A stretch of 64,000 nt of DNA from contig NZ_JBHTFQ010000006.1 in NCBI RefSeq assembly GCF_042666235.1, forward strand, positions 1 through 64,000, read 5' to 3'. The notes below the pieces were generated by a model, which did no database searches, was not told the DNA's origin, and saw only the letters and a list, made by a program, of their open reading frames with translations. Source of the DNA: Halodurantibacterium daqingensis (GTDB lineage: Bacteria > Pseudomonadota > Alphaproteobacteria > Rhodobacterales > Rhodobacteraceae). Of this stretch, positions 6,564 to 12,941 are shown piece after piece (the stretch's first letter is position 1; the number at the start of each line of letters is the position of its first letter). Both the position numbers and the translations under genes were made by a program.

Positions 6564-9473
6564 ATGAGTGTGACGCTTTATGCCGGAGACAACCGCATCA
6601 GTTTGCGCCGCCTGATTGACGAGGGTGTGCGTGTTCATGCGGTTGTGACCGATCCGCCCTATGGGCTTGTCAGCGTTCAGAAGCGTTTCGGAAAAGAAGG
6701 CAGTGCCGCCGCACGCACCGAGGGTAACGATGGTTCCTTCGCGCGTCTGTCGGGCGGCTTCATGGGCAAGGCGTGGGACGGCACCGGCATCGAGCGCGAT
6801 CCCGAGTTCTGGAAGCTGATCTACGACATTCTCTTGCCTGGCGGTTACGTCTTCGCGTTCAGCGGCTCGCGCACCGGCCACTGGCAAGCCTGCGCCATGG
6901 AGATGGCCGGGTTCATTATGCACCCCATGCACGGTTGGGTGTTTGGTTGTCTTGACGCCGAGACATTTGCAGCCACGCCCGACGGTGACAAGCCTTACAC
7001 GGAACTGTCGGCAGGCGATGAGGTCATTTGCTACGATCCTACCTCGGGCGAATACAGCGTGCAGCCAATCCTCGAAGTGGTGGAATATGACTACGAAGAT
7101 ACCGCCTACCGTCTTATCGGAGATCATGGCGAGCAAGTCGTCTCCCGAAACCATCGCTGCATTGTTGAACGAGGCGGAAGCGAAGTTTTCCACTTCGCTG
7201 AAACACTGGAACAGCAAGAGGTCATACCCGTTCTGGAAGACCTGCGAGGCTTGCGAGAAGCCCTTCGCCTGCAAGGATCTGAAAGCCACACGCAGCCGCG
7301 CGTGCTCCAAGGCTTGCAAGGGCGTTCTTCTTTGGCGGGACCGCGACCGGACACCCCATCCGCTGGAAGCACGCAAGGGGCGAATGATCATCTGCCCTTT
7401 CTGCTCGACGGAGGTTTGGAAACCCGACGCCTGGCTGCGGAAGATAGCCGGGACTCCGTATTGCAGCCGATCTTGTCGGGGGAAGGCGACCGCACCGAAG
7501 CTGCTTGTCTCACACTCGCACAAAGGGCGCTCCGCTTGGACGGATGCCAGCAAGCAGTCTTTTCGTGCAAAAATGACTGGCGCGAAGAACCCCTCCTGGA
7601 AGGGTGGCGCAACGCTCCGCAGCCGGAAGGGCAACCACGGCCTGCAGCTGATCAAGTATGTGCGCTGCCCGCAGCATCTGAGCAGTATGTCTCGCAAAGA
7701 CGGCTATGCGATGGAGCATCGGATCGAGGTGGCGAAAGGGATGGGGAGGCCACTGCTGCGCTCGGAGGTGGTGCATCACATCAACCACGACGCGACGGAC
7801 AACAGGATCACCAACCTGATGCTGTTCGCGACCAATGCAGAACACAAACGGTTCGAGCATGGGCAGGACATAAGACCGATCTGGTGCGGGTCGTGCCATT
7901 TCAATATGTTGGTAAGGTCTGGTGTCTGCGAGTGCCGACAGGCGCCTTTGTCGCTGTGCGCAATGGCGTAGCTTTTCCTACCGGCAACAGCGGCTTTCCG
8001 AAAGCGCACGCTGCTGACAAGGCGATCGACAAGCATCTCGGCCAGAGCGGCACGATCAATCCCACCGGTAACCCGGTGAAACGGATGATCCCAGGTGCAG
8101 ATCAGCACGCCACCGGCTCCTGGATCAAGGACAACGGGCAGCAATACCAGCCGGGTGAGTATGTGCCCGCCACGCCCGAAGCCGCGCAATGGGAAGGCTG
8201 GGCCTACGGCACGCAGGCGCAAAAGCCCGCGCTCGAACCGATCTACCTGGGCCAGAAGCCGTTCAGCGAAAAGACCGGCGCGGCCAACATCCTGAAGCAC
8301 GGCGTCGGGGCCGTCAATGTGGAGGCTACGCGAGTCCCCTTGCTTCCGCTGCGGACATACCCGCAGCCCGAAGCTCTGCGTAACGCTCTCGTTTCCGCTC
8401 TTGGTGTTTCGAGTAGTTCTTCTCTTTCTGAGCTTTGTCTGACGCCTTCGCGCGCTCTGGATGTCTTGCTCGGTATGCTTTCTGCGCTGCCGCAAGGTAG
8501 CAATTCTTACACTGACCCTTTGCGTGATGCGGGCGATCAGGATGGCAGGTGGCATTCGGTCGGTCGGGCTGCTGGAACGCTTCTTTCCCGCCTTCTTGCC
8601 AATGCAGAAGCGTATGAGCACCTGTGCCAAGCACTTCAAGGTTTTCTGGACGATTGTCCGTCTTGCACCCGTTCAGATGGTGAACGCATTCGCCTGGCGC
8701 TAGAGGGCGTCCGATCATCTTCTCCGCAACGACTCGGTGTTCTCGGCGGTATCGATTCACTCCAATGCGCACCTGAACATATCCAGCGGAGTCAATATAT
8801 CGACCTCCTTTCCAGTTCGGGTGGTTATCGCCTTGTCGGGACATTGGTGTCATCCTTGCTTGCCATACTGGATAACCCTACACGGTATTTACTGCCCCAT
8901 CAACCCTCGGGCCGTCATCCTGCTAATTTGATTTTGGACGGATCGCCCGAGGTGGTCGCGATGTTTCCGAATACCAAGAGTGGGAAGCCCGGTATCATGC
9001 GCAAGGGCACCAATGACGGCGCTTGCTATGGTGCAGAGTCCCGTGCGCCCGGCACGCCCATGACCGGCTTCGGTGACAGCGGATCAGCCGCCCGCTTCTT
9101 CCACCATTTCCCGCCCGACGCTGACCCGCTTTTCTACCACGCTAAGGCCGGAAAATTGGATCGCGCTAACAGCAAACATCCAACTGTAAAGCCGATCGCC
9201 CTGATGCAGTATCTGATCCGCCACATCACCCCGCCGGGCGGCGTCGTGCTGGACCCGTTCGCCGGCAGCGGCACGACCGCAGAGGCTGCGAAACGTGAGG
9301 GGTTCGACTGCATCCTGATGGAAGCAGAGCCCGAGTATCTGGATTTCCTGCGTCAGCGGTTCGATCTGCGGAACGACGAGCAGGATTTCGGTGACTGCGA
9401 CGATCTTGCCGACCTTCTCGGCACCCCCGAAACCTGTGACGATCTCGCCGATCTGCTCGGAGGGACCGCATGA
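6564..9473 (+). CDS. Phage DNA (adenine/cytosine-N4) methyltransferase carrying an intein and a second insertion
   Basis: The 969-aa reading frame contains a DNA methylase of the N6-adenine/N4-cytosine class (PF01555): the catalytic DPPYG is near residue 33 and the AdoMet-binding DPFAGSGTT is near residue 898. The start at 6564 has AGGGGA upstream. The frame is about twice the length expected for the family. Removing a 347-aa intein (6948-7988) rejoins WVFG to SGFPKAH. A further stretch of about 190 codons (roughly 8326-8905), between VEATR and GRHPANLI, is the complement of an antisense HNH gene. What remains is about 430 aa, a normal size. The C-terminus carries two copies of CDDLADLLG. It probably protects or marks element DNA; the recognition site cannot be read from sequence. 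Confidence 0.9.
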   Translation: MSVTLYAGDNRISLRRLIDEGVRVHAVVTDPPYGLVSVQKRFGKEGSAAARTEGNDGSFARLSGGFMGKAWDGTGIERDPEFWKLIYDILLPGGYVFAFSGSRTGHWQACAMEMAGFIMHPMHGWVFGCLDAETFAATPDGDKPYTELSAGDEVICYDPTSGEYSVQPILEVVEYDYEDTAYRLIGDHGEQVVSRNHRCIVERGGSEVFHFAETLEQQEVIPVLEDLRGLREALRLQGSESHTQPRVLQGLQGRSSLAGPRPDTPSAGSTQGANDHLPFLLDGGLETRRLAAEDSRDSVLQPILSGEGDRTEAACLTLAQRALRLDGCQQAVFSCKNDWREEPLLEGWRNAPQPEGQPRPAADQVCALPAASEQYVSQRRLCDGASDRGGERDGEATAALGGGASHQPRRDGQQDHQPDAVRDQCRTQTVRAWAGHKTDLVRVVPFQYVGKVWCLRVPTGAFVAVRNGVAFPTGNSGFPKAHAADKAIDKHLGQSGTINPTGNPVKRMIPGADQHATGSWIKDNGQQYQPGEYVPATPEAAQWEGWAYGTQAQKPALEPIYLGQKPFSEKTGAANILKHGVGAVNVEATRVPLLPLRTYPQPEALRNALVSALGVSSSSSLSELCLTPSRALDVLLGMLSALPQGSNSYTDPLRDAGDQDGRWHSVGRAAGTLLSRLLANAEAYEHLCQALQGFLDDCPSCTRSDGERIRLALEGVRSSSPQRLGVLGGIDSLQCAPEHIQRSQYIDLLSSSGGYRLVGTLVSSLLAILDNPTRYLLPHQPSGRHPANLILDGSPEVVAMFPNTKSGKPGIMRKGTNDGACYGAESRAPGTPMTGFGDSGSAARFFHHFPPDADPLFYHAKAGKLDRANSKHPTVKPIALMQYLIRHITPPGGVVLDPFAGSGTTAEAAKREGFDCILMEAEPEYLDFLRQRFDLRNDEQDFGDCDDLADLLGTPETCDDLADLLGGTA
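6948..7988 (+). other. Intein in the DNA methyltransferase
   Basis: A 347-codon in-frame protein intron. Cys1 begins block A (CLDAETFAATPDGD), followed by GDEVICYD and a block B-like DHGEQVVSRNHRC. The C-terminal blocks are VGKVWCLRVPTG, AVRNGVAF and PTGN, with Ser as the +1 extein residue. The usual penultimate His is Gly here (TGN). Excision joins WVFG to SGFPKAH, which restores a continuous methyltransferase. The middle part, roughly residues 100-300 in this frame, is low-complexity and Gln/Arg/Gly-rich. It is best explained as the out-of-frame reading of the HNH gene at 7126-7971. Splice sites are inferred from block conservation. Confidence 0.88.
7126..7971 (+). CDS. HNH homing endonuclease encoded in the +1 frame of the intein
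   Basis: Starting at ATG 7126, this 281-aa product is in the +1 frame relative to the methyltransferase. It has two Cys-rich zinc-ribbon-like segments (CEACEKPF with CSKAC, then CPFCSTEVW with CSRSC), a GAKNPSWKGG motif typical of phage HNH_3 endonucleases, and the core EHRIEVAKGMGRPL, EVVHHINHDATDNR, ITNLMLF. The start codon lies inside intein block B and the stop lies 17 bases before the intein end, so both ends overlap essential splicing blocks. It likely cuts intein-free copies of the methyltransferase gene to spread the intein. An upstream in-frame TTG at 6943 would lengthen it but gives no recognisable sequence. Confidence 0.82.
   Translation: MASKSSPETIAALLNEAEAKFSTSLKHWNSKRSYPFWKTCEACEKPFACKDLKATRSRACSKACKGVLLWRDRDRTPHPLEARKGRMIICPFCSTEVWKPDAWLRKIAGTPYCSRSCRGKATAPKLLVSHSHKGRSAWTDASKQSFRAKMTGAKNPSWKGGATLRSRKGNHGLQLIKYVRCPQHLSSMSRKDGYAMEHRIEVAKGMGRPLLRSEVVHHINHDATDNRITNLMLFATNAEHKRFEHGQDIRPIWCGSCHFNMLVRSGVCECRQAPLSLCAMA
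8326..8844 (-). CDS. Antisense HNH endonuclease inside the methyltransferase gene
   Basis: A 172-aa leftward ORF. From ATG 8844 (MSRQGDNHPNWKGG) an AAGGA lies about eight bases upstream; ATG 8853 is a less well-spaced alternative. The HNH_3 core is clear: HPNWKGGRYIDSAGYV, REHRVVAEKMIGRPL, ECVHHLNGCKTDNR, PENLEVL. A zinc-like C-H-C-x2-C segment (GQCKNC) and a basic helical tail (HQERKRERYAELRAAG) follow. It lies on the opposite strand to the methyltransferase, whose own frame stays open for the whole length. It is probably a free-standing homing gene inserted into a variable loop of the methyltransferase. Confidence 0.8.
   Translation of the reverse strand: MSRQGDNHPNWKGGRYIDSAGYVQVRIGVNRYRREHRVVAEKMIGRPLAPGECVHHLNGCKTDNRPENLEVLGTGAHTLLHWQEGGKEAFQQPDRPNATCHPDRPHHAKGQCKNCYLAAAQKAYRARHPERAKASDKAQKEKNYSKHQERKRERYAELRAAGMSAAEARGLA
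9396..9461 (+). repeat. Duplicated CDDLADLLG tail module in the methyltransferase
   Basis: Codons 9396-9422 and 9435-9461 encode the identical nonapeptide CDDLADLLG. Five of nine codons differ, all by synonymous changes, so the peptide rather than the DNA has been conserved. The copies are separated by TPET and followed by GTA and the stop. Confidence 0.8.
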
Positions 9474-9676
9474 GGATCATTTTCGGCGGCATGACGGTGG
9501 ATGCCACGGGCAGCGTGTTGCGGTTGTCGATGCTGTCGCCGTCGCAGCAGCAGGGCGATGTCCGCTTCACCTACAACGAGATCGACACGCTTTGCGACAT
9601 TCTGCAGCAGGCGAAACGTGCCGGTTTGTCGCGGCCGACCGAGACCGGCGACGATATCGCGGAGCTGCTGGGATGA
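9470..9676 (+). CDS. Small phage protein with DDIAELLG tail, 68 aa
   Basis: Begins at ATG 9470, overlapping the methyltransferase stop (ATGA), and its own stop overlaps the polymerase start (ATGA), so three genes are translationally coupled. The body (MRIIFGGMTVDATGSVLRLS...FTYNEIDTLCDILQQAKRAG) reads as strands followed by a helix. The end is TGDDIAELLG, matching the shared tail. No family was recognised. Its place between methyltransferase and polymerase suggests an accessory replication factor. Confidence 0.72.
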   Translation: MRIIFGGMTVDATGSVLRLSMLSPSQQQGDVRFTYNEIDTLCDILQQAKRAGLSRPTETGDDIAELLG

Positions 9677-10809
9677 GCGGCAAGAAGCGTTACATCCTCG
9701 ACATCGAGTCGTACCGGAATTTCTTCTACGTCGGCATCAAGGAAATCGGCGGCACGCGGCGGGTCGGCTTCGAACTGAGTGACCGGAAGCCGGAGGGTTT
9801 TGACCGGGAGTGGCTGCGTCGCTTCCTGATGTCCCATCAGATCGTGACCTTCAATGGCATGACCTACGACATGCCGGTGCTGTGGTACGCGCTGAACGAG
9901 CCCAATGTCACGACGCAGAAGATCAAGGCGATCAGTGACCGCATCATCCTGGGCAACGTGCGCTACTGGGAGACCGCGGATGTCACGGGCTACCGGCTGC
10001 CGTACGAGATGGATCACATCGACCTGATCGAGCCGCAACCGAACCCTTTCGCCAGCCTCAAGATTCTGAACGGCCGGCTGCACGGCACCCAGATGCAGGA
10101 TCTTCCCTACGAGCCTGACGCCGATCTGACGCACGACCAGATGGAAGAGGTGGCCAATTATTGCCTCTGGTCCGACCTCGATGCGAGCGAGAACCTTTGG
10201 AACGCGATGGTGGAACCCATCGAACTGCGGGAAGCACTCGGCGCAGATCTTGGTGTTGACTTGCGCTCGAAGTCCGACACACAGGTCGGCCTCGCGATCA
10301 TCAAGCATCGCGCTGAAAAGCTGCTCGGGCGCCGGCTTGACCGTCCTGACGTGAAGCCGGGCTTCACCTTCCGCTACAAGGCGCCACCATACCTCAAGTT
10401 CCGCACCCCATTTCTCCGGGATATGTTGGAGCGTATCGAGGCGCACCAGTTCATCGTCGGAGCCGACGGTAAGGTGGACCTGCCGAAGTGGTTGGCTTCG
10501 ACGCCGGTCACCATCGGCGAGACGACCTACAGCATGGGTATCGGCGGGCTCCACTCAACGGAGTCCAATCGGGCCGTCGTCGCGGATGACGATTTCGTCC
10601 TCGTGGATGCCGATGTGGCGTCATACTATCCCGCGATCATCCTATCCCTCGGCCTCGCGCCGCAGGCGATCGGGCCGCGCTTTCTCGAAATCTACCGCGG
10701 TATCCGGGACGACCGGGTGAAGGCCAAGAAGCGTGCGAAAGAGATCAAGAATGAAATCGACGACCTCGAAAGGCAAATAGCCGAGCTTGAGGGTGGTCAC
10801 GATGAGTGA
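9673..10809 (+). CDS. Family B DNA polymerase, N-terminal part (exonuclease and palm motif A)
   Basis: A 378-aa protein holding the front half of a phage family B polymerase. Proofreading exonuclease motifs are visible: ExoI YILDIESYRNFF near residue 8, ExoII NGMTYDMPVLW near 58, and ExoIII YCLWSDLDAS near 160. Polymerase motif A is DADVASYYPAII near 315. The product ends in a charged helix (KRAKEIKNEIDDLERQIAEL) and stops at 10809, where an HNH gene intervenes. The rest of the polymerase, with motifs B and C, begins at 11457. ATGA overlap with the preceding gene indicates coupling. The two parts are expected to work together as one enzyme. Confidence 0.88.
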   Translation: MSGKKRYILDIESYRNFFYVGIKEIGGTRRVGFELSDRKPEGFDREWLRRFLMSHQIVTFNGMTYDMPVLWYALNEPNVTTQKIKAISDRIILGNVRYWETADVTGYRLPYEMDHIDLIEPQPNPFASLKILNGRLHGTQMQDLPYEPDADLTHDQMEEVANYCLWSDLDASENLWNAMVEPIELREALGADLGVDLRSKSDTQVGLAIIKHRAEKLLGRRLDRPDVKPGFTFRYKAPPYLKFRTPFLRDMLERIEAHQFIVGADGKVDLPKWLASTPVTIGETTYSMGIGGLHSTESNRAVVADDDFVLVDADVASYYPAIILSLGLAPQAIGPRFLEIYRGIRDDRVKAKKRAKEIKNEIDDLERQIAELEGGHDE

Positions 10810-11464
10810 AACGTATCACCCGAGAGGGAAGACCGTAAATGGTTTCAGAGTAAGGGCACACCCCATTTACCAAATATGGGCCTCGATGAAGAAACGTTGT
10901 AATAATCCAAATGAATTGGGTTACGAAAATTACGGCGGTCGCGGTATCAGTTATTGCTCCCGTTGGAAACACTTTGAGTGCTTCGCGGAGGACATGTACC
11001 CAAGTTACCAAGAAGGGTTGACGATCGAGCGAATTGATAACGACGGTGACTATTCGCCGGAAAATTGCCGCTGGGCGGACAGAACCGAACAATGCTTGAA
11101 TCGCCGGAATTTCATCAACAATTCAACTGTCTACCCTGGGGTTAATCTCAAGGAGAATGGAACGTTCATTGCTAGGTATCAGGAGTACGGTGTTCGATAC
11201 AATTTAGGACGGTTCCGTACCGCAGAAGAAGCGCGGCATTATCGAGAAAGGTTCATTGACTTGCTTCACCGGGATACGGCGTCCGCGCTCCGCTTGATCG
11301 AACGCCGGGCCCGACTGGATTCAAGCACCGCTTTGCGTGGTGTCACGAAAAATAAGGACGGGCTCTTTGTTGTAAGGAAGACGGTCAACGGCGAGCGCGT
11401 CTACCTTGGGACAACGAAAACCATCGAAGAAGCTAAATTGTTGTTGGGTGCTTGCGATGAGTAA
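10802..11464 (+). CDS. HNH homing endonuclease splitting the DNA polymerase gene
   Basis: A 220-aa protein of lower GC than its flanks. It has the phage HNH pattern YQIWASMKKRCNNP, YENYGGRGISYCSRW, LTIERIDNDGDYSPENCRWA, followed by two AP2-like DNA-binding repeats (GVNLKENGTFIARYQEYG and GVTKNKDGLFVVRKTVNGER). Its start overlaps the end of the polymerase N-part (ATGAGTGA) and its end overlaps the start of the C-part (ATGAGTAA), both by eight bases. An identical CGATGAGT therefore flanks the inserted gene. It probably targets uninterrupted polymerase genes. Confidence 0.88.
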   Translation: MSETYHPRGKTVNGFRVRAHPIYQIWASMKKRCNNPNELGYENYGGRGISYCSRWKHFECFAEDMYPSYQEGLTIERIDNDGDYSPENCRWADRTEQCLNRRNFINNSTVYPGVNLKENGTFIARYQEYGVRYNLGRFRTAEEARHYRERFIDLLHRDTASALRLIERRARLDSSTALRGVTKNKDGLFVVRKTVNGERVYLGTTKTIEEAKLLLGACDE

Positions 11465-12419
11465 ATTGGACGAATTGAAAGCCCGCCTCGCTGTAAAGAA
11501 AGCAGAGCTTCGCAACGTGCAGGCGAAGGAAAAGGGTTACAAGGTGAGTCTTAACGGGACGTTTGGGAGCCTCGGCAGCAGGTATTCCTTCGTCTATGCG
11601 CCTGACCTGATGATTTCGGTCACGCTTACCGGGCAACTGGCCTTGTTGCTGCTGATCGAGAGGGCTGAACTGGCTGGCGTCCATGTCGTGAGCGGCAACA
11701 CCGATGGCGTGGTCTTCAAGCTGCCGCGCGAGCATTACCAAGGCATCGAGAAAGACCGGCTGACGGGCGGCCTGCTTGCGGAAATCACGGGACAATGGGA
11801 GCGCGACACGCAGTTCGACCTCGAATTTGTCGAGTATGCCGCGATCTACAACCAGTCTGTGAACAGCTACTTCGCGATCAAAGCAGATGGTGGTCACAAG
11901 AGGAAGGGGCCGCTGGCGAACCCGTGGTCGCAAGACAAGGCCGACAACGATGCCCGCGGCCAGCTGATGAAGAACCCGCAGGCGACAATTTGCTCCGACG
12001 CGGCACTGGCGCGCATCAAGCACGGCACCCCTTTGCGGGAAACTATCGAAGCCTGTACCGACATCCGCCAGTTCGTCACGGTCATCAAGGTGACCAAGGG
12101 GGCGACCTGGCGGGGGAAGTATCTCGGCAAGACGATCCGTTACTATTGGTCCACGGACGGCGACGAAATCATTGAGGCAAAGCCGAACCCGGCGACCGGT
12201 AACTTCAAGAAGGTGCCGCGCACGGATGGGGCGAAGGAGTGCATGAGGCTTCCGGAGTCGCTTCCACACGACATCGATTACGACCGCTACGTTGCTGAAG
12301 CTGAACAGATTCTCAAGGACTTGGGCTTCTACGGCGCCCCGGAACCAAAGTCGCGGCGCATCAGGCTGACGAAGCTGAACCGCATTGATGTTCTCAAGAA
12401 ATGGATGACGGCAGCATGA
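11457..12419 (+). CDS. Family B DNA polymerase, C-terminal part (motifs B and C)
   Basis: A 320-aa protein with the remaining catalytic motifs. It opens with a charged helix (KLDELKARLAVKKAELRNVQ) leading into motif B (KVSLNGTFGSLGSRY), then motif C GNTDGVVFKL (Asn in place of the first Asp), and AIKADGGHKRKGP further on, a likely template/primer-binding segment. The start ATG overlaps the end of the HNH gene by eight bases. With the N-part (9673-10809), the two helices at the break would form the two arms of the fingers hairpin, so the halves could reassociate. The last codons overlap the next gene by four bases. Confidence 0.87.
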   Translation: MSKLDELKARLAVKKAELRNVQAKEKGYKVSLNGTFGSLGSRYSFVYAPDLMISVTLTGQLALLLLIERAELAGVHVVSGNTDGVVFKLPREHYQGIEKDRLTGGLLAEITGQWERDTQFDLEFVEYAAIYNQSVNSYFAIKADGGHKRKGPLANPWSQDKADNDARGQLMKNPQATICSDAALARIKHGTPLRETIEACTDIRQFVTVIKVTKGATWRGKYLGKTIRYYWSTDGDEIIEAKPNPATGNFKKVPRTDGAKECMRLPESLPHDIDYDRYVAEAEQILKDLGFYGAPEPKSRRIRLTKLNRIDVLKKWMTAA

Positions 12420-12649
12420 CTGGGGACGGTGAGCCCAACCGCTACGCCGGCAAATGCTACCGCTGCGGCGGGCGCGTTGAGCCGGGTGCCGGTTTTCTCC
12501 GGTATGCCGCAGCCAGCCAGATGCCGTGGGAGGAAATGCGCTTCCAGCGAAATGTTGCACTTTTGCAACACGCAACCTGCGTCGAGAAGTATCGCGGGAC
12601 GGACACCCATTACCGTCTGCGCCCTGACCCGGAGATTCAAGATGAGTGA
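12416..12649 (+). CDS. Small zinc-ribbon phage protein, 77 aa
   Basis: Starts at ATG 12416 overlapping the polymerase stop (ATGA). It contains CYRCGGRVEPGAGF near the N-terminus and a later ATCVEKYRG, so a CxxC plus one more Cys and a His (LLQHATC) could bind zinc. Small proteins like this are common next to phage polymerases and nucleases. No specific function is visible. It overlaps the VRR-NUC gene by eight bases. Confidence 0.7.
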   Translation: MTGDGEPNRYAGKCYRCGGRVEPGAGFLRYAAASQMPWEEMRFQRNVALLQHATCVEKYRGTDTHYRLRPDPEIQDE

Positions 12650-12941
12650 TTTCAAGTTCACCGCAGAGCGCGAAAGCAGCGTCGAGGACACGGTGATCGC
12701 CTGGGCGGAAAACAACGGCTGGGTGGCGCGGTTGATGTCCTATCGCGGGCGACGAGCCTGCGCGGACAACTTTTTCTTTGGCTACGGCGGCATTTACCCG
12801 ATCGAGTTCAAGCGACCCGGCGGCGAGGTCTCGGGAAACCAGGAGCGCGAACATCGGCGACTGGCGAAAGTCGGGGTTCGGATTCCGATCTTTGAGCGGG
12901 CAGAGGACGCGATCGCTTACCTGCAGAGCAAGATGAAATGA
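12642..12941 (+). CDS. VRR-NUC domain nuclease
   Basis: A 99-aa protein made up of one VRR-NUC domain (PF08774): EDTVIAWAENNGWVARLMSYRG, NFFFGYGGIYPIEFKRPGGE with the conserved E-x-K nuclease motif, and a final helix (EREHRRLAKVGV). Phage members are small Holliday-junction or structure-specific nucleases encoded beside an SNF2-type helicase, exactly as here. The start at ATG 12642 overlaps the previous gene; the end overlaps the helicase start (ATGA). Confidence 0.88.
   Translation: MSDFKFTAERESSVEDTVIAWAENNGWVARLMSYRGRRACADNFFFGYGGIYPIEFKRPGGEVSGNQEREHRRLAKVGVRIPIFERAEDAIAYLQSKMK

Noticed and set aside
8326..8905. A second intein in the methyltransferase
   Set aside because: No Cys/Ser-led block A, no TxxH and no HN/GN end are present; the region is explained by the antisense HNH gene.
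10802..11464. A sequencing error as the cause of the split polymerase
   Set aside because: A full HNH gene with AP2-like repeats, and matching 8-base overlaps at both ends, show a real insertion.
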